From assembly GCF_014836985.1 (NCBI RefSeq), contig NZ_JACSPU010000010.1, forward strand, positions 1 through 51,783: 51,783 nucleotides of DNA. The letters are read 5' to 3'. Position numbers and translations under genes: made by a program. The stretch's first letter is position 1, and every line of letters starts with the position of its first letter. This DNA is from Planococcus wigleyi. GTDB lineage: Bacteria; Bacillota; Bacilli; Bacillales_A; Planococcaceae. The notes beneath the pieces are model-generated. The model ran no database searches. It was not told the origin of the DNA and saw nothing but the letters and a program-made list of their open reading frames with translations. This document shows, piece after piece, positions 39,902 to 51,697 of the stretch.

Positions 39902-39933
39902 AAAAAAAGCAGCGCCTTTATAAAGGCGCTGCT
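39902..39933 (-). terminator. Intrinsic terminator of the tRNA-Met gene
   Basis: A perfect 13-bp inverted repeat (39908-39920 with 39921-39933) ends in a T run on the minus strand. Confidence 0.9.
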
Positions 39934-39962
39934 TGGTATTAAGGTATTCAATTGAAAAATGA

Positions 39963-40036
39963 TGGCGGCAGAGGGGATCGAACCCCCGACCTCACGGGTA
40001 TGAACCGTACGCTCTAGCCAGCTGAGCTACGCCGCC
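39963..40036 (-). tRNA. tRNA-Met (anticodon CAT)
   Basis: The minus strand folds into a full cloverleaf. The acceptor arm is GGCGGCG/TGCCGCC (last pair G-T), the D arm GCTC...GAGC type, the anticodon loop TTCATAC with CAT, and the T arm GGGGG-TTCGATC-CCCTC. The discriminator is A; CCA is not encoded. It matches the elongator tRNA-Met that sits at this place in B. subtilis (trnSL-Met1) rather than initiator or tRNA-Ile2. The tRNA-Glu gene of B. subtilis, spoIIE, yabS and yabT, which would lie between here and tilS, are absent. Confidence 0.95.
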
Positions 40037-40057
40037 TTGTTTAAACGAACATTTAAT

Positions 40058-40086
40058 AGCATACTATTGAATGTTGGACATGTCAA
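40058..40086 (-). promoter_or_regulatory. SigA promoter of tRNA-Met with central palindrome
   Basis: On the minus strand TTGACA and TATGCT are 17 bp apart. A 12-bp imperfect inverted repeat (40048-40059 with 40064-40075, loop 4) is centred on the -10. Confidence 0.75.
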
Positions 40087-40162
40087 TTGCAAATTGAAAT
40101 TTTTTTAACCTAACCTTCTCCGGTATTTGAAGAAAGAAGGCTTAGGCAAGTGAGGTGAGGAA

Positions 40163-41560
40163 ATGAAGAGTTTTCAAGAGCGGATGATGCAGCATATCCA
40201 CAAACACCAATTATTTGAACCAGGCGATCTGGTGTTGGTAGGCTGTTCAGGTGGGATTGATTCCATGGTATTGCTCCATTTCCTGAATTCAAAAAAAGAG
40301 GAGCTTGGCATTTCGCTGGCTGCAGTGCATGTCGACCATATGTTGAGAGGCGAGGAATCCCATCAGGATCGGTTGTTCACGGAAGCGACAGCGACTGAAT
40401 GGGAAATCGGATGCTTTAGCCGGGCGGTTCCAATTCCGGCCATATGGAAAGAACAAGGCGGCAACAAACAGCAGGTATGCCGTTCGGAAAGATATCATTA
40501 TTTTCAGGAAGTCATGGAACAGACCGGTGCCGCTAAGTTTGCAACCGCACACCATGCCGACGATCAGCTCGAAACGATTCTTATGTCAGGCGTGCGAGGA
40601 AGCCTTCAGGACGGCTCATTTGGAATGCAGGCCAGTCGGCCGTTTGGTCCGGGCTTTTTGATACGGCCTCAATTGGCAGTGACAAAGGAACAGGTTGCCG
40701 CGTACGCTGCACAGCATAAAGTCTCTTATCGGGAAGATTCCAGCAACCAAGAAGCAGTCTATACACGGAATCGTCTGCGCCAGCGGATTTTGCCGCTCCT
40801 TAAAGAAGAAAACAGCCAAGTCTCCCAAAATTTCGTGGAGTTGGCTGAAGATATGCAGCAGGATCAGCAGTTTCTCCAGGATTTGGCCCAAGAGAAATTA
40901 CAGCAGTTGATCCAGGTCAAAGAAGATGAAATCAGTTTGTCTGCCAAAAGTTTCAGACTTGAAGCGTATGCTTTACAAAAAAGAATGGTTCTACTACTAT
41001 TAAACTATCTATATAATCGGAAGCAAGTTCCCGTAACAAGACAGCTGGTTGAGCAAATGCAGGAGATGATGCAGAGCTCAGCGGGCACTGTTTTTTTACA
41101 TTTGCCGCAAAATTATGTAGCGACCCGCCAATACGACACGGTTTTCCTCAATCGCCAATCGTTGGGAAAAGTGGCCGGAACAGACCCTGTACGCCTTACC
41201 GGGGATTGGTCGCAAGTTTATTGTGGCTGCCGATACAGAGTGCTGCCGTTCACCCAATTTGAACAAGCGGAAGATGCTGCGGTCTGGCATTTTTGCGCAC
41301 CGGAAGATTCGCGATTCTTTGTAAGGAACAGAAAACCGGGAGACCGGATTCTGCTTGCTGGAATGGATCAACCGAAAAAATTGGCCCGCTTGATGATTGA
41401 TGAAAAAATCCCTGTGCCTATGAGAGAAAGTTGGCCTGTCATTGCGACTGACAAAAACGAACTTTTATTAGTGCCAGGCATACGCCCATCCGCCAAGGTC
41501 AGCCAGCAAAGATGTGACGGAGACAATTGGGTACTAATTGAACAATTTAATAGAATGTAA
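40163..41560 (+). CDS. tilS: tRNA(Ile)-lysidine synthetase
   Basis: Converts C34 of tRNA-Ile2 (CAU) to lysidine so it reads AUA. The 465-residue protein has the PP-loop motif SGGIDS at residues 29-34, a linker, and the C-terminal tRNA-binding domains ([22 protein letters not shown]). The ATG follows GAGGTGAGG. hpt and ftsH follow, the usual Firmicute order. In B. subtilis spoIIE, yabS and yabT precede tilS; here only the tRNA does. Confidence 0.94.
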   Translation: MKSFQERMMQHIHKHQLFEPGDLVLVGCSGGIDSMVLLHFLNSKKEELGISLAAVHVDHMLRGEESHQDRLFTEATATEWEIGCFSRAVPIPAIWKEQGGNKQQVCRSERYHYFQEVMEQTGAAKFATAHHADDQLETILMSGVRGSLQDGSFGMQASRPFGPGFLIRPQLAVTKEQVAAYAAQHKVSYREDSSNQEAVYTRNRLRQRILPLLKEENSQVSQNFVELAEDMQQDQQFLQDLAQEKLQQLIQVKEDEISLSAKSFRLEAYALQKRMVLLLLNYLYNRKQVPVTRQLVEQMQEMMQSSAGTVFLHLPQNYVATRQYDTVFLNRQSLGKVAGTDPVRLTGDWSQVYCGCRYRVLPFTQFEQAEDAAVWHFCAPEDSRFFVRNRKPGDRILLAGMDQPKKLARLMIDEKIPVPMRESWPVIATDKNELLLVPGIRPSAKVSQQRCDGDNWVLIEQFNRM

Positions 41561-41588
41561 AACAAGGAATACTAGGAGGTCCACCATT

Positions 41589-42137
41589 TTGCAGAATGAC
41601 ATTAAAGAAGTATTGATCAGTGAAGAACGGTTACAGGAAAAAGCCCGTGAATTAGGAGCGGTGTTGACAGAGGACTACAAAGACAAATATCCGTTGGCTA
41701 TCGGCGTCTTAAAAGGTGCAATGCCTTTCATGGGCGATTTGATGAAACGCATTGACGGTTACGTCGAAATGGATTTCATGGATGTCTCAAGCTACGGCAA
41801 CGCTACCGTTTCTTCTGGAGAAGTTAAAATCATCAAAGACTTGAACGCCAGTGTCGAAGGGCGTGATCTCCTGATCATCGAAGACATCATTGACAGTGGA
41901 TTAACACTCAGTTATCTAGTTGACCTGTTCAAATACCGGAAAGCGAAATCAATCAAGATCGTTACCTTGCTGGACAAGCCAACAGGACGGAAAGTAGACT
42001 TGAAAGCGGATTATGTCGGCTTTGTAGTGCCTGATGCATTCGTTGTAGGTTACGGGTTGGACTATGCAGAAAGATATCGGAATCTGCCTTATATCGGAAT
42101 CTTGAAGCCTGCAGTTTATAGTGGAGAAGAAGGATAG
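41589..42137 (+). CDS. hpt: Hypoxanthine phosphoribosyltransferase
   Basis: Salvages hypoxanthine and guanine to IMP and GMP with PRPP. The 182-residue protein has the PRPP-binding motif [10 protein letters not shown] at residues 97-106. It starts with TTG at 41589, with AGGAGGT 8 bases upstream; longer in-frame versions starting inside tilS lack a ribosome site. The tilS-hpt-ftsH order is widespread in Firmicutes. Confidence 0.94.
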   Translation: MQNDIKEVLISEERLQEKARELGAVLTEDYKDKYPLAIGVLKGAMPFMGDLMKRIDGYVEMDFMDVSSYGNATVSSGEVKIIKDLNASVEGRDLLIIEDIIDSGLTLSYLVDLFKYRKAKSIKIVTLLDKPTGRKVDLKADYVGFVVPDAFVVGYGLDYAERYRNLPYIGILKPAVYSGEEG

Positions 42138-42258
42138 ACAATGTTCGTTCACAGTCTGTTTATTTAACAGCGGGAATAAGGCCTTTTCGTTGTATGCTTA
42201 AATGTTCCTATGGTAGTATTTAGTATAGTTTTAGGGAAACTTTATGAGGAGGCGCGGG

Positions 42259-44277
42259 ATGAATCGGATATTTCGATACACCATATTTTATTTACTGATT
42301 TTCCTAGTTATTATCGGGATTCTGGGTACCTTTAACAACAGTAACCAGCCGACTGAAAATATAGGATATAACGAATTTTTGGAAGCATTGGAAAATGGGC
42401 AGATTGAAGAAGTGACGATCCAGCCGGATGCTATGGTTTACGAAGTAACCGGGAAAATGACCGGTTATGAAGAAGGGCAATCTTTCGTTACCAATATTCC
42501 TTTGGAGAACGAGGCGTTGACTGCTGAAATCGATGCAGTTGCCAAAGCACAAGATGGTGTTGAAATTGAATATTTGAAAGCTCCACAAACAAGTGGTTGG
42601 GTTTCATTTTTCACTGGCATCATTCCTTTCATCATCATCTTTATCCTTTTCTTCTTCTTGCTTAATCAATCACAAGGCGGCGGAGGCGGCCGTGTGATGA
42701 ACTTTGGCAAAAGTAAAGCGAAGCTATATGATGATCAAAAGCATAAAGTTCGCTTTAACGATGTAGCTGGTGCAGATGAAGAGAAACAGGAACTTGTAGA
42801 AGTTGTTGATTTCCTGAAAGATCCGCGCAGATTCGCAGACATCGGTGCCCGCATTCCAAAAGGGATTTTGCTTGTTGGACCTCCGGGTACTGGTAAAACT
42901 CTATTGGCGCGTGCTGTTGCCGGAGAAGCTGGGGTTCCTTTCTTCTCCATCAGTGGTTCTGATTTTGTTGAGATGTTTGTCGGTGTCGGGGCTTCCCGAG
43001 TTCGTGATTTGTTTGAAAACGCTAAGAAAAACGCACCGTGTATCATTTTCATCGATGAAATTGATGCAGTCGGACGCCAACGTGGCGCCGGTCTTGGCGG
43101 TGGGCACGATGAACGTGAGCAGACATTGAACCAACTATTGGTAGAGATGGATGGTTTCGGTGCAAACGAAGGCGTCATCATTATTGCCGCAACTAACCGT
43201 CCAGATATTCTGGATCCGGCGTTGCTGCGTCCAGGACGTTTTGACCGTCAGATTACTGTAGGCCGTCCAGACGTAAAAGGCCGTGAAGAAGTGCTTAAAG
43301 TACACGCACGCAACAAACCGCTTGACGAAAATGTTGATTTGAAAGCGATCGCTCAGCGTACACCTGGATTCTCGGGTGCCGATTTGGAGAACTTATTGAA
43401 CGAAGCGGCACTTGTTGCAGCCCGTCGCAGTAAGCTTAAAATCGATATGTCCGATCTTGATGAAGCATCTGACCGCGTTATTGCAGGCCCTGCTAAGAAA
43501 AATCGCGTTATTTCGAAAAAAGAACGCAATATCGTGGCATTCCACGAATCTGGACATACTGTCATCGGTTTAATATTGGATGACGCAGATATCGTCCATA
43601 AGGTAACCATCGTTCCTCGCGGACAAGCTGGCGGCTATGCTGTTATGCTTCCAAGAGAAGACCGTTACTTTATGACGAAACCGGAATTGCTTGATAAGAT
43701 TGCCGGATTGCTTGGTGGCCGTGTGGCTGAAGATCTTTCATTCGGCGAAGTATCAACCGGCGCCCATAACGATTTCCAACGTGCAACGGCTATTGCCCGC
43801 AGCATGGTTACGGAATATGGGATGAGTGACAAGATTGGACCTGTCCAATTCGGTACGGCACAAGGCGGGAATGTCTTCCTGGGCCGTGACTTTAACTCAG
43901 AACAAAATTATTCTGATGCGATTGCTTTTGAAATCGATCAGGAAGTTCAACGCATCATCAAAGAGCAGTATATCCGCACGAAAGAGATTCTGACTGAAAA
44001 CGAAGATCTTCTGAAACTGATCGCGAATACATTGCTTGAAGTTGAAACCCTGGATGCTGCCCAGATCCTTCACTTGAAAGATCATGGAACGCTTCCTGAA
44101 CGCTCGTATGAGTCACTTAATGGTGACTTTGGGGATGAAAGCACGCCTGATTTGAAAAAAGATAGCGATGTCCCAGATGCAGTAGGAGCGTCATCCGACC
44201 CTTCAGCTGGAGACCTGCCATCAGAAGAAGGCGAAGCAACTTCAGTAGGAGAGCCGATTCCAGAAAAACGCAAATAA
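42259..44277 (+). CDS. ftsH: ATP-dependent zinc metalloprotease FtsH
   Basis: A membrane AAA+ protease that degrades membrane and regulatory proteins. The 672-residue protein has two transmembrane helices (about 5-25 and 107-130), Walker A GPPGTGKT at 207-214, Walker B FIDEIDA, the SRH, and the zinc site HESGH at 429-433. The C-terminus is an acidic Ser/Pro/Glu-rich tail of about 45 residues, longer than in B. subtilis FtsH (637). ATG at 42259 follows GAGGAGG by 6 bases; an ATG at 42244 is inside that site. Confidence 0.97.
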   Translation: MNRIFRYTIFYLLIFLVIIGILGTFNNSNQPTENIGYNEFLEALENGQIEEVTIQPDAMVYEVTGKMTGYEEGQSFVTNIPLENEALTAEIDAVAKAQDGVEIEYLKAPQTSGWVSFFTGIIPFIIIFILFFFLLNQSQGGGGGRVMNFGKSKAKLYDDQKHKVRFNDVAGADEEKQELVEVVDFLKDPRRFADIGARIPKGILLVGPPGTGKTLLARAVAGEAGVPFFSISGSDFVEMFVGVGASRVRDLFENAKKNAPCIIFIDEIDAVGRQRGAGLGGGHDEREQTLNQLLVEMDGFGANEGVIIIAATNRPDILDPALLRPGRFDRQITVGRPDVKGREEVLKVHARNKPLDENVDLKAIAQRTPGFSGADLENLLNEAALVAARRSKLKIDMSDLDEASDRVIAGPAKKNRVISKKERNIVAFHESGHTVIGLILDDADIVHKVTIVPRGQAGGYAVMLPREDRYFMTKPELLDKIAGLLGGRVAEDLSFGEVSTGAHNDFQRATAIARSMVTEYGMSDKIGPVQFGTAQGGNVFLGRDFNSEQNYSDAIAFEIDQEVQRIIKEQYIRTKEILTENEDLLKLIANTLLEVETLDAAQILHLKDHGTLPERSYESLNGDFGDESTPDLKKDSDVPDAVGASSDPSAGDLPSEEGEATSVGEPIPEKRK

Positions 44278-44288
44278 GATAAACGATG

Positions 44289-44334
44289 AGCTGGTTGCCC
44301 GTTCCCTTTGAAGGGGAGAGGCAACCAGCTTTTT
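44289..44334 (+). terminator. Intrinsic terminator after ftsH
   Basis: An 11-bp stem AGCTGGTTGCC/GGCAACCAGCT encloses a smaller TCCCTT/AGGGGA stem and is followed by T. Confidence 0.92.
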
Positions 44335-44349
44335 GCTTTCCTGAAATTA

Positions 44350-44358
44350 TGGTATGAT
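44350..44358 (+). promoter_or_regulatory. Extended -10 promoter of coaX
   Basis: TG-G-TATGAT lies 35 bases before the coaX start. Confidence 0.6.
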
Positions 44359-44392
44359 GTGTTGGAAATTCGTCAATAAGCGAGGGCAAATC

Positions 44393-45160
44393 ATGATTCT
44401 AGTATTGGACGCAGGAAACACGAATATTGTCCTGGGTGTCTACAGCCAGGATCAGTTAATACATCATTGGCGAATGGAAACCCTTCGCCACAAAACGGAA
44501 GATGAATACGGCATGCAGATCAAAGCTTTTTTGAACGATGCAGGACTCGGATTTTCATCGATTGATGGCATTATTATGTCTTCTGTAGTGCCGCCGATCA
44601 TGTCGGCGCTTGAGCGCATGTGCCAAAAGTATTTTCACGTAAAGGCCCTTATTGTGGGTCCGGGTGTAAAAACGGGATTGAACATCAAGTATGATAATCC
44701 TAAAGAAGTGGGTGCGGACCGTATCGTCAATGCAGTCGCAGCTATTCATGAATACGGCAGCCCGCTGATCATTGTGGACTTTGGTACTGCCAATACCTTC
44801 TGTTACATTGATGAAAAGCAGCAATACATGGGAGGCGCAATCGCTCCCGGCATCAATATTTCAACAGAAGCACTGTATGCCCGTGCTTCCAAATTGCCGC
44901 GGATTGATATTTCCACGCCTGACCAAGTCGTTGGGAAAAACACAATTTCGGCCATGCAGGCTGGGATCGTCTTTGGCTATGTGGGCCAGGCAGAAGGCAT
45001 TGTGGCCCGTATGAAAAAGCAAAGCAAGGAAAAACCGACTGTCATTGCAACTGGAGGAATGGCTTCTTTGATTGCCGGCGAGTCGACCATCATTGATTAT
45101 GTAGATCCTTTATTGACATTAAAAGGACTGTATTTAATTTATAAACGCAACCAAGCGTAA
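44393..45160 (+). CDS. coaX: Type III pantothenate kinase
   Basis: Phosphorylates pantothenate in the first step of CoA synthesis. The 255-residue ASKHA-fold protein has the phosphate loop [24 protein letters not shown] and [14 protein letters not shown] at 44393 has GAGGG 6 bases upstream. hslO follows, as in B. subtilis. Confidence 0.95.
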   Translation: MILVLDAGNTNIVLGVYSQDQLIHHWRMETLRHKTEDEYGMQIKAFLNDAGLGFSSIDGIIMSSVVPPIMSALERMCQKYFHVKALIVGPGVKTGLNIKYDNPKEVGADRIVNAVAAIHEYGSPLIIVDFGTANTFCYIDEKQQYMGGAIAPGINISTEALYARASKLPRIDISTPDQVVGKNTISAMQAGIVFGYVGQAEGIVARMKKQSKEKPTVIATGGMASLIAGESTIIDYVDPLLTLKGLYLIYKRNQA

Positions 45161-45177
45161 AGAAAGGAACGATAAAT

Positions 45178-46059
45178 GTGTCAGATTATTTAGTACGCGG
45201 CCTTGCATTTAATGGGAGTGTCCGTGCATTTGCGGTAGACAGTACGAAAACAGTGGGAGAAGCACAGCGCCGCCACATGATGTGGCCGACAGCTTCAGCG
45301 GCTTTGGGGCGCGCCATGACAGGAGGCGTCATGCTTGGCGCTATGCTGAAAGGCGACGACAAAGTAACGATTAAATTTGAGGGTGGCGGACCCATCGGTG
45401 CATTGCTGGTTGACAGCAACGCAAAAGGCGGCGTCCGTGGGTATGTTTCTAATCCTCAAACGCATTTTGACTTGAACGAAAAAGGGAAATTGGATGTCAG
45501 CCGTGCAGTTGGGACGAACGGCATGATGTCCGTTGTCAAAGATCTTGGCATGCGTGACAATTTCACAGGGCAGACACCGATTGTATCGGGTGAAATTGCT
45601 GAAGACTTCACTTATTATTTCGCATCATCCGAACAGGTTCCTTCCTCGGTCGGACTTGGTGTTCTGGTGGATACAGACAACTCGGTATTGGCGGCTGGCG
45701 GTTTTGTCATTCAATTGATGCCGAATACAGATGATGAAACCATTACGAAATTAGAAGAACAATTAGCCGCAATCGAACCTGTTTCCAAAATGATTCAGCG
45801 TGGATTATCACCTGAAGAAATTCTTGAAGCAGTGCTTGGAGAAGGAAATATTCAAATTCTTGATAAAATGCCGGTACATTTTGACTGCAATTGTTCTAAA
45901 GACCGTTTTGCTACAGCTATTCTGGGGCTTGGGAAAAAAGAAATTCAAGACATGATCGATGAAGACGGCATGGCAGAAGCACAATGCCATTTCTGTCTGG
46001 AAACGTATCATTATTCTAAAGAGGAACTTGAGTCGTTTATCAATGAACTCCAGTCATAA
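45178..46059 (+). CDS. hslO: Redox-regulated chaperone Hsp33
   Basis: A holdase chaperone activated by oxidation. The 293-residue protein has an N-terminal substrate-binding domain and a C-terminal zinc redox switch formed by C237, C239, C270 and C273. It starts with GTG at 45178, with AAAGGAAC 8 bases upstream. It overlaps the next gene by 17 bases. Confidence 0.95.
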   Translation: MSDYLVRGLAFNGSVRAFAVDSTKTVGEAQRRHMMWPTASAALGRAMTGGVMLGAMLKGDDKVTIKFEGGGPIGALLVDSNAKGGVRGYVSNPQTHFDLNEKGKLDVSRAVGTNGMMSVVKDLGMRDNFTGQTPIVSGEIAEDFTYYFASSEQVPSSVGLGVLVDTDNSVLAAGGFVIQLMPNTDDETITKLEEQLAAIEPVSKMIQRGLSPEEILEAVLGEGNIQILDKMPVHFDCNCSKDRFATAILGLGKKEIQDMIDEDGMAEAQCHFCLETYHYSKEELESFINELQS

Positions 46060-46984
46060 TAACCGGCGACCTGTGCCACCGGCAGGCACGGGAAAGCCGA
46101 AAAGACATCTGAAGACCAAACCGGTGCTGCTGGTCATCGGCATTTTGCTGCTGGCCAACTTCCTGTGGTTTATTGCATGGCTGATACCCAACGATACCGG
46201 CAATGCGGAAAAAGTCGCTTCTGTCAGCGGTGATGAGATTACACGGGAAGAGTGGCTGGCTGCTATGGAAGAGCAGCATGGCCGCGAAGCATTGCTTGAA
46301 CTGGTCAACGAAAAAGTAATGGCAACTGCAGCGAAAGATTATGGAATTAAAGTAAGTGATAAAGAAATTGATTTGGAACTGGCGCTTCTCCGCTCTTCGC
46401 AGGACGGTACAGAGACGGCTCTTTACGCAGCGGATGAAACACGCCAACGCGAGAAAGTTGCAGCCCAATTGATTCTGGAAAAAGTGTTGACGAAAGATAT
46501 TGTCATTGAAGACAGCGAAATCAAAGCTTTTTACGATGACAATCAATCGCTTTACGATGTGAAAGACTCTTACCGAACGCGTATGATTATGTTGAACTCA
46601 GTAGCAGAGGCGGAAGAAACCATTGCAGAGCTGGAGAAAGGCTCTTCTTTCGAAGCGACTGCCCGTGAACGTTCGGTCGACAGCGCAACCGGTAATTTAG
46701 GTGGCGACATCGGCTATATTTCAAGTGGGGAGCCAGGCGTAGACGCTAATATCGCAAAGAACGTGGCGAAAGTGGATGTTGGCGCCTGGTCATCTCCTTT
46801 GGCACTTGAAAATGGCAAAACCGCCATCATTTCTGTAACGGAAAAAGTTGATGGTCAGACATTTTCGTTTGAAGATGTAGAAGGCCACATCAATCGTGAG
46901 CTGGCATTGGAACAATTGCCGCAATCGGTCACTCCGGAAGCATTCTGGCAGGAATTTGACGCGGAATGGTTTTACGGAGAATAA
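46043..46984 (+). CDS. yacD: Membrane-anchored PpiC/PrsA-like foldase (YacD)
   Basis: A putative peptidyl-prolyl isomerase or folding chaperone outside the membrane. It has a signal-anchor helix ([20 protein letters not shown], about 27-48), a SurA-like N domain and a PpiC-like parvulin domain (about 190-275, with [10 protein letters not shown]). There is no lipobox cysteine, so unlike PrsA it is not a lipoprotein. The ATG at 46043 lies inside the end of hslO and has only a weak ribosome site, suggesting translational coupling. The exact start is uncertain. In B. subtilis its orthologue is yacD. Confidence 0.85.
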   Translation: MNSSHNNRRPVPPAGTGKPKRHLKTKPVLLVIGILLLANFLWFIAWLIPNDTGNAEKVASVSGDEITREEWLAAMEEQHGREALLELVNEKVMATAAKDYGIKVSDKEIDLELALLRSSQDGTETALYAADETRQREKVAAQLILEKVLTKDIVIEDSEIKAFYDDNQSLYDVKDSYRTRMIMLNSVAEAEETIAELEKGSSFEATARERSVDSATGNLGGDIGYISSGEPGVDANIAKNVAKVDVGAWSSPLALENGKTAIISVTEKVDGQTFSFEDVEGHINRELALEQLPQSVTPEAFWQEFDAEWFYGE

Positions 46985-46990
46985 ATTCTG

Positions 46991-47020
46991 GACGTTTCGG
47001 CAACGAAACGTCTATTTTTT
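46991..47020 (+). terminator. Intrinsic terminator after yacD
   Basis: A perfect 9-bp stem GACGTTTCG/CGAAACGTC with a GCAA tetraloop precedes a T run. Confidence 0.93.
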
Positions 47021-47035
47021 ATGAATTCATACAAT

Positions 47036-47063
47036 TTGACAAACGGTCTATTTTATTGATACT
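47036..47063 (+). promoter_or_regulatory. cysK promoter
   Basis: TTGACA and GATACT are 16 bp apart; start would be near 47071. Confidence 0.65.
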
Positions 47064-47114
47064 ATTAGCTTTATTAAAGTCGACAAAATTACTAGGGATT
47101 AGGAGTGTTGAAGA

Positions 47115-48056
47115 ATGGCGCGTGTAGGAAATTCAATTACTGAATTGATTGGGCAAACCCCGATTGTGAAATTAAACCGGTTAACAGGCCCGGAAGATGC
47201 GGAAGTTTATTTGAAATTGGAATACTTCAACCCAGGCAGCAGTGTGAAAGACCGTATCGCCCTGGCCATGATTGAGGCGGCTGAAAAGTCCGGAGATCTA
47301 AAAGAAGGCGATACCATCATTGAACCGACTAGCGGCAACACAGGAATTGGCTTAGCGATGATCGCAGCGGCAAAAGGCTATAAATCTGTTTTGGTTATGC
47401 CCGAAACAATGAGTATGGAACGCCGCAATCTATTGCGTGCTTACGGAGCGGAGTTAATCTTGACGCCAGGAGCAGACGGAATGAATGGCCCGAATGGCGC
47501 CATCAAAACTGCTGAGAAAAAAGCGGCTGAAAACGGCTGGTTCATGCCACAGCAATTTAACAATGAAGCAAACCCTGAAGTGCATCGTTTGACGACAGGA
47601 CCGGAAATTGTTGAAACAATGGGCGACCAATTGGATGCCTTTATTTCAGGGATCGGCACGGGCGGTACGATTACGGGTGCGGGACAAGTGTTGAAAGAGA
47701 AGTATCCTGATATCCAAATCGTGGCCGTGGAACCTACGGATTCTCCAGTATTGTCTGGCGGCAAGCCGGGACCGCATAAAATTCAGGGGATTGGAGCAGG
47801 GTTTGTTCCTGCTGTATTGAACACTGAAATCTATAGCGAGATTATCCAAGTCACAAACGACCAGTCCTATGAAACGGCACGCCAAGCGGCTCGTGAAGAA
47901 GGTATCCTTGGAGGCGTATCTTCAGGTGCTGCCATTTACGCGGCTCTTCAGGTGGCTAAACGATTGGGCAAAGGCAAGAAAGTGTTGGCGATCATCCCAT
48001 CCAACGGAGAACGCTACTTAAGTACTCCGCTTTACCAATTCGATGAATCCAACTAA
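47115..48056 (+). CDS. cysK: Cysteine synthase (O-acetylserine sulfhydrylase)
   Basis: Makes cysteine from O-acetylserine and sulfide. The 313-residue PLP enzyme has the cofactor lysine K45 in SSVKDRIA, the SGNTG substrate loop and the phosphate loop [15 protein letters not shown] lies before the ATG. Transcribed alone between two terminators. In B. subtilis pabB-pabA-pabC follow; they are absent here. Confidence 0.96.
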   Translation: MARVGNSITELIGQTPIVKLNRLTGPEDAEVYLKLEYFNPGSSVKDRIALAMIEAAEKSGDLKEGDTIIEPTSGNTGIGLAMIAAAKGYKSVLVMPETMSMERRNLLRAYGAELILTPGADGMNGPNGAIKTAEKKAAENGWFMPQQFNNEANPEVHRLTTGPEIVETMGDQLDAFISGIGTGGTITGAGQVLKEKYPDIQIVAVEPTDSPVLSGGKPGPHKIQGIGAGFVPAVLNTEIYSEIIQVTNDQSYETARQAAREEGILGGVSSGAAIYAALQVAKRLGKGKKVLAIIPSNGERYLSTPLYQFDESN

Positions 48057-48063
48057 AATACAG

Positions 48064-48096
48064 AAAGAGTGCGCTTTAATGGCCGCTCTTTTTTTG
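48064..48096 (+). terminator. Intrinsic terminator after cysK
   Basis: AAAGAGTG pairs with CGCTCTTT (one T-G pair) and is followed by T. Beyond it, to 48188, I see no strong promoter. Confidence 0.8.
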
Positions 48097-48188
48097 TGGA
48101 AAAAAACCAGTCAATTAAGGTAAGATGAAGGCGCGCTTTTATTTCCCAGGAAATTGATACATATTTAAAGTTTGGACGGTGAATCTGC

Positions 48189-49001
48189 ATGAAAATTAAT
48201 TTCGATGAGAAAACGCTCGTTATGGGCATCCTGAATGTCACTCCGGATTCTTTTTCTGATGGAGGCAAATACAATGGGGTGGAACAGGCGATAGTGCATG
48301 CCCGGCAAATGATTGCAGATGGTGCAGACATCATTGATGTGGGAGGCGAGTCAACGCGTCCTGGCTATGTGCGGATCTCAGATGAAGAAGAAATTGGACG
48401 GATCGTTCCTGTTATCGAAGAACTGCGCCGGCAGTTTGACGTGTTGATTTCCATTGATACCTATAAATCGAAGGTGGCCGATGCAGCGATTGCTGCTGGT
48501 GCACACATCATCAACGATATTTGGGGAGCTAAGTACGATCCTGCAATTGCAGGCATAGCGGCAAAATGGAATGTGCCTATTATCCTTATGCACAACCGTA
48601 ACGATACGTTATATACGGATTTCCAAAAGGATTTTATGGAGGATTTGAACGAAAGTATAGAAATCTCTTTAAAGGCTGGCGTGAGCCAGGAAAATATCTG
48701 GCTTGACCCTGGCGTCGGATTTGTAAAATCAGTGGCGCAAAATCTTGAAGCGATGCAAATGATCGGCCAGCTTGCGAACTTGGGTTATCCGATTCTTCTC
48801 GGCACTTCAAGGAAATCGTTTATTGGAAAGATTTTGGATGTTCCTGTTGATAAGCGATTGGAAGGATCGTTGGCTACTGTTTGCTATGGTGTCAATCAAG
48901 GCTGTCATATTGTAAGAGTCCATGATGTGAAGGAAACAGTACGTGCGGTGAAGATGATGGATGCACTGAGCGGCAAACGGCCGTACAAGGAGGAAGACTG
49001 A
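48189..49001 (+). CDS. folP: Dihydropteroate synthase
   Basis: Condenses DHPP with p-aminobenzoate; the sulfonamide target. The 270-residue TIM barrel has ILNVTPDSFSDGGKY, the pterin loop DVGGESTRPG and the C-terminal RVHDVKETV. GGACGGTGA lies before the ATG. folB starts at its last base and folK follows in the same operon. Confidence 0.96.
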   Translation: MKINFDEKTLVMGILNVTPDSFSDGGKYNGVEQAIVHARQMIADGADIIDVGGESTRPGYVRISDEEEIGRIVPVIEELRRQFDVLISIDTYKSKVADAAIAAGAHIINDIWGAKYDPAIAGIAAKWNVPIILMHNRNDTLYTDFQKDFMEDLNESIEISLKAGVSQENIWLDPGVGFVKSVAQNLEAMQMIGQLANLGYPILLGTSRKSFIGKILDVPVDKRLEGSLATVCYGVNQGCHIVRVHDVKETVRAVKMMDALSGKRPYKEED

Positions 49002-49366
49002 TGGATTTTATTCACGTGAATGATATGGAATTCTATGGTTACCACGGGGTGTTCCCTGAAGAAACGAAACTCGGCCAACGATTTCGCTTGACGGTTTCAT
49101 TGGCGGTAGATTTGCAGAAGGCGGGAGAAACGGATGCATTGGAACATACAGTGCATTATGGAGAAGTTTATGAAGCTTGCCGTTCAATTGTAGAAGGCGA
49201 ACCGAAAAAATTAGTGGAGGCTGTAGCGGAAAGTATTGCCAGCCGTATTCTTTCGGAATTTCCATTGGTGCAAGGCATCCGTGTCCAGCTCATCAAGCCG
49301 GATCCGCCGATTCCTGGCCATTATAAATCAGTTGCCATCGAATTGACGCGAGGGAAATTCTCATGA
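49001..49366 (+). CDS. folB: Dihydroneopterin aldolase
   Basis: Cleaves dihydroneopterin to the pterin alcohol and glycolaldehyde. The 121-residue tunnelling-fold protein has the catalytic region FYGYHGVFPEE (with the Tyr and Glu) and LVEAVAESIA. AAGGAGGAAG lies before the ATG, which overlaps folP by one base. It overlaps folK by ATGA. Confidence 0.95.
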   Translation: MDFIHVNDMEFYGYHGVFPEETKLGQRFRLTVSLAVDLQKAGETDALEHTVHYGEVYEACRSIVEGEPKKLVEAVAESIASRILSEFPLVQGIRVQLIKPDPPIPGHYKSVAIELTRGKFS

Positions 49367-49854
49367 ACCTAAGTTATTTATCACTCGGCTCCAATATGGG
49401 CGACCGTTTTGAAATGTTGAGGCAGGCTGTTGCGCAGCTGGCGGAACAGCCTGCTGTTACCGTTACCCAAATTTCTTCACTCTATGAAACAGATCCTGTC
49501 GGTTACACAGATCAGGAACCGTTCCTTAATATGGTTGTCCAGCTCGAAACGGAATTGACGGCGATGGCATTGTTGGATGTTTGCCAGATGATTGAGCAAA
49601 ACTTGAACCGCAAGCGTCTCGTCAGATGGGGGCCGCGCACAATTGACCTTGATATTCTTCTATACAATCAGGACCGGATAGAAACAGCTAGGCTTACCGT
49701 TCCGCACCCGAGAATGAATGAGCGGGCTTTTGTTCTCATCCCTTTATTGGAAATAGATCCTGGTCTTGAAGTGGCAGGAACTCTAGAAACTGGTGGCGTG
49801 CGTTTATGGAAATCCTATAATAGCTTCGCGGCGTTTCTGCAGGATGTGCATTAA
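49363..49854 (+). CDS. folK: 2-amino-4-hydroxy-6-hydroxymethyldihydropteridine pyrophosphokinase
   Basis: Adds pyrophosphate to the pterin before DHPS. The 163-residue protein has LSLGSNMGDR and the metal-binding segment WGPRTIDLDILLY. It starts at the A of ATGA overlapping folB. In B. subtilis yazB and dusB follow before lysS; here neither is visible. Confidence 0.95.
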   Translation: MNLSYLSLGSNMGDRFEMLRQAVAQLAEQPAVTVTQISSLYETDPVGYTDQEPFLNMVVQLETELTAMALLDVCQMIEQNLNRKRLVRWGPRTIDLDILLYNQDRIETARLTVPHPRMNERAFVLIPLLEIDPGLEVAGTLETGGVRLWKSYNSFAAFLQDVH

Positions 49855-49917
49855 CAACTGTATTAAATAGGTGGGGCGCGGAGATGTGGGCAGCAAAGAT
49901 TCGCGTGTATGCAGAGA

Positions 49918-49943
49918 CTGCCACAAATTTGTGGCAGCTTTTT
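49918..49943 (+). terminator. Intrinsic terminator after folK
   Basis: A perfect 20-bp palindrome CTGCCACAAA/TTTGTGGCAG is followed by CTTTTTT. Confidence 0.85.
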
Positions 49944-49967
49944 TATGTAGTATGGTAAGAAATTGTG

Positions 49968-49973
49968 TACAAT
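49968..49973 (+). promoter_or_regulatory. Candidate -10 of lysS
   Basis: TACAAT lies about 50 bases before the lysS start; -35 is weak. Confidence 0.4.
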
Positions 49974-50021
49974 AGAGAAATACATGAATGAGATTGGCTT
50001 TATATAGATAAAGGAGTGTAG

Positions 50022-51509
<1,488 letters not shown>

Positions 51510-51524
51510 GAAGCCTTTAGGAAT

Positions 51525-51564
51525 AGCCGGTTTAAAGTGAAAAAGCTTTAAATCGGCTTTTTTT
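51525..51564 (+). terminator. Intrinsic terminator after lysS
   Basis: A 13-bp stem (51525-51537 with 51546-51558, one G-T pair) is followed by a T run. Confidence 0.9.
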
Positions 51565-51574
51565 AAAAAAAGAC

Positions 51575-51603
51575 TTGTTTCTATTTTAAAACGATGCTAT
51601 ACT
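51575..51603 (+). promoter_or_regulatory. rRNA operon promoter P1
   Basis: TTGTTT and TATACT are 17 bp apart. Confidence 0.6.
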
Positions 51604-51661
51604 ATTTCTTGTCGCGTTTTTCATAATAAATAACGCGGAAGAAAATAAAGTAAAAAAGTTA

Positions 51662-51690
51662 TTGACTTCCTGTTAGGAAGCTGATAATAT
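51662..51690 (+). promoter_or_regulatory. rRNA operon promoter P2
   Basis: TTGACT and TAATAT are 17 bp apart (or GATAAT at 15 bp), with an A-rich UP-like stretch before it. Confidence 0.7.
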
Positions 51691-51697
51691 TGAAAAG

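Noticed and set aside
39963..40036. tRNA-Ile2 (CAT anticodon, lysidine target of the nearby tilS)
   Set aside because: The body matches the elongator tRNA-Met of Bacillus, including acceptor and D-arm sequence; proximity to tilS is inherited gene order.
49884..49958. A 25-codon frame between folK and lysS
   Set aside because: It runs through the folK terminator hairpin and has only a weak GGAG at an improper distance; most likely non-coding.
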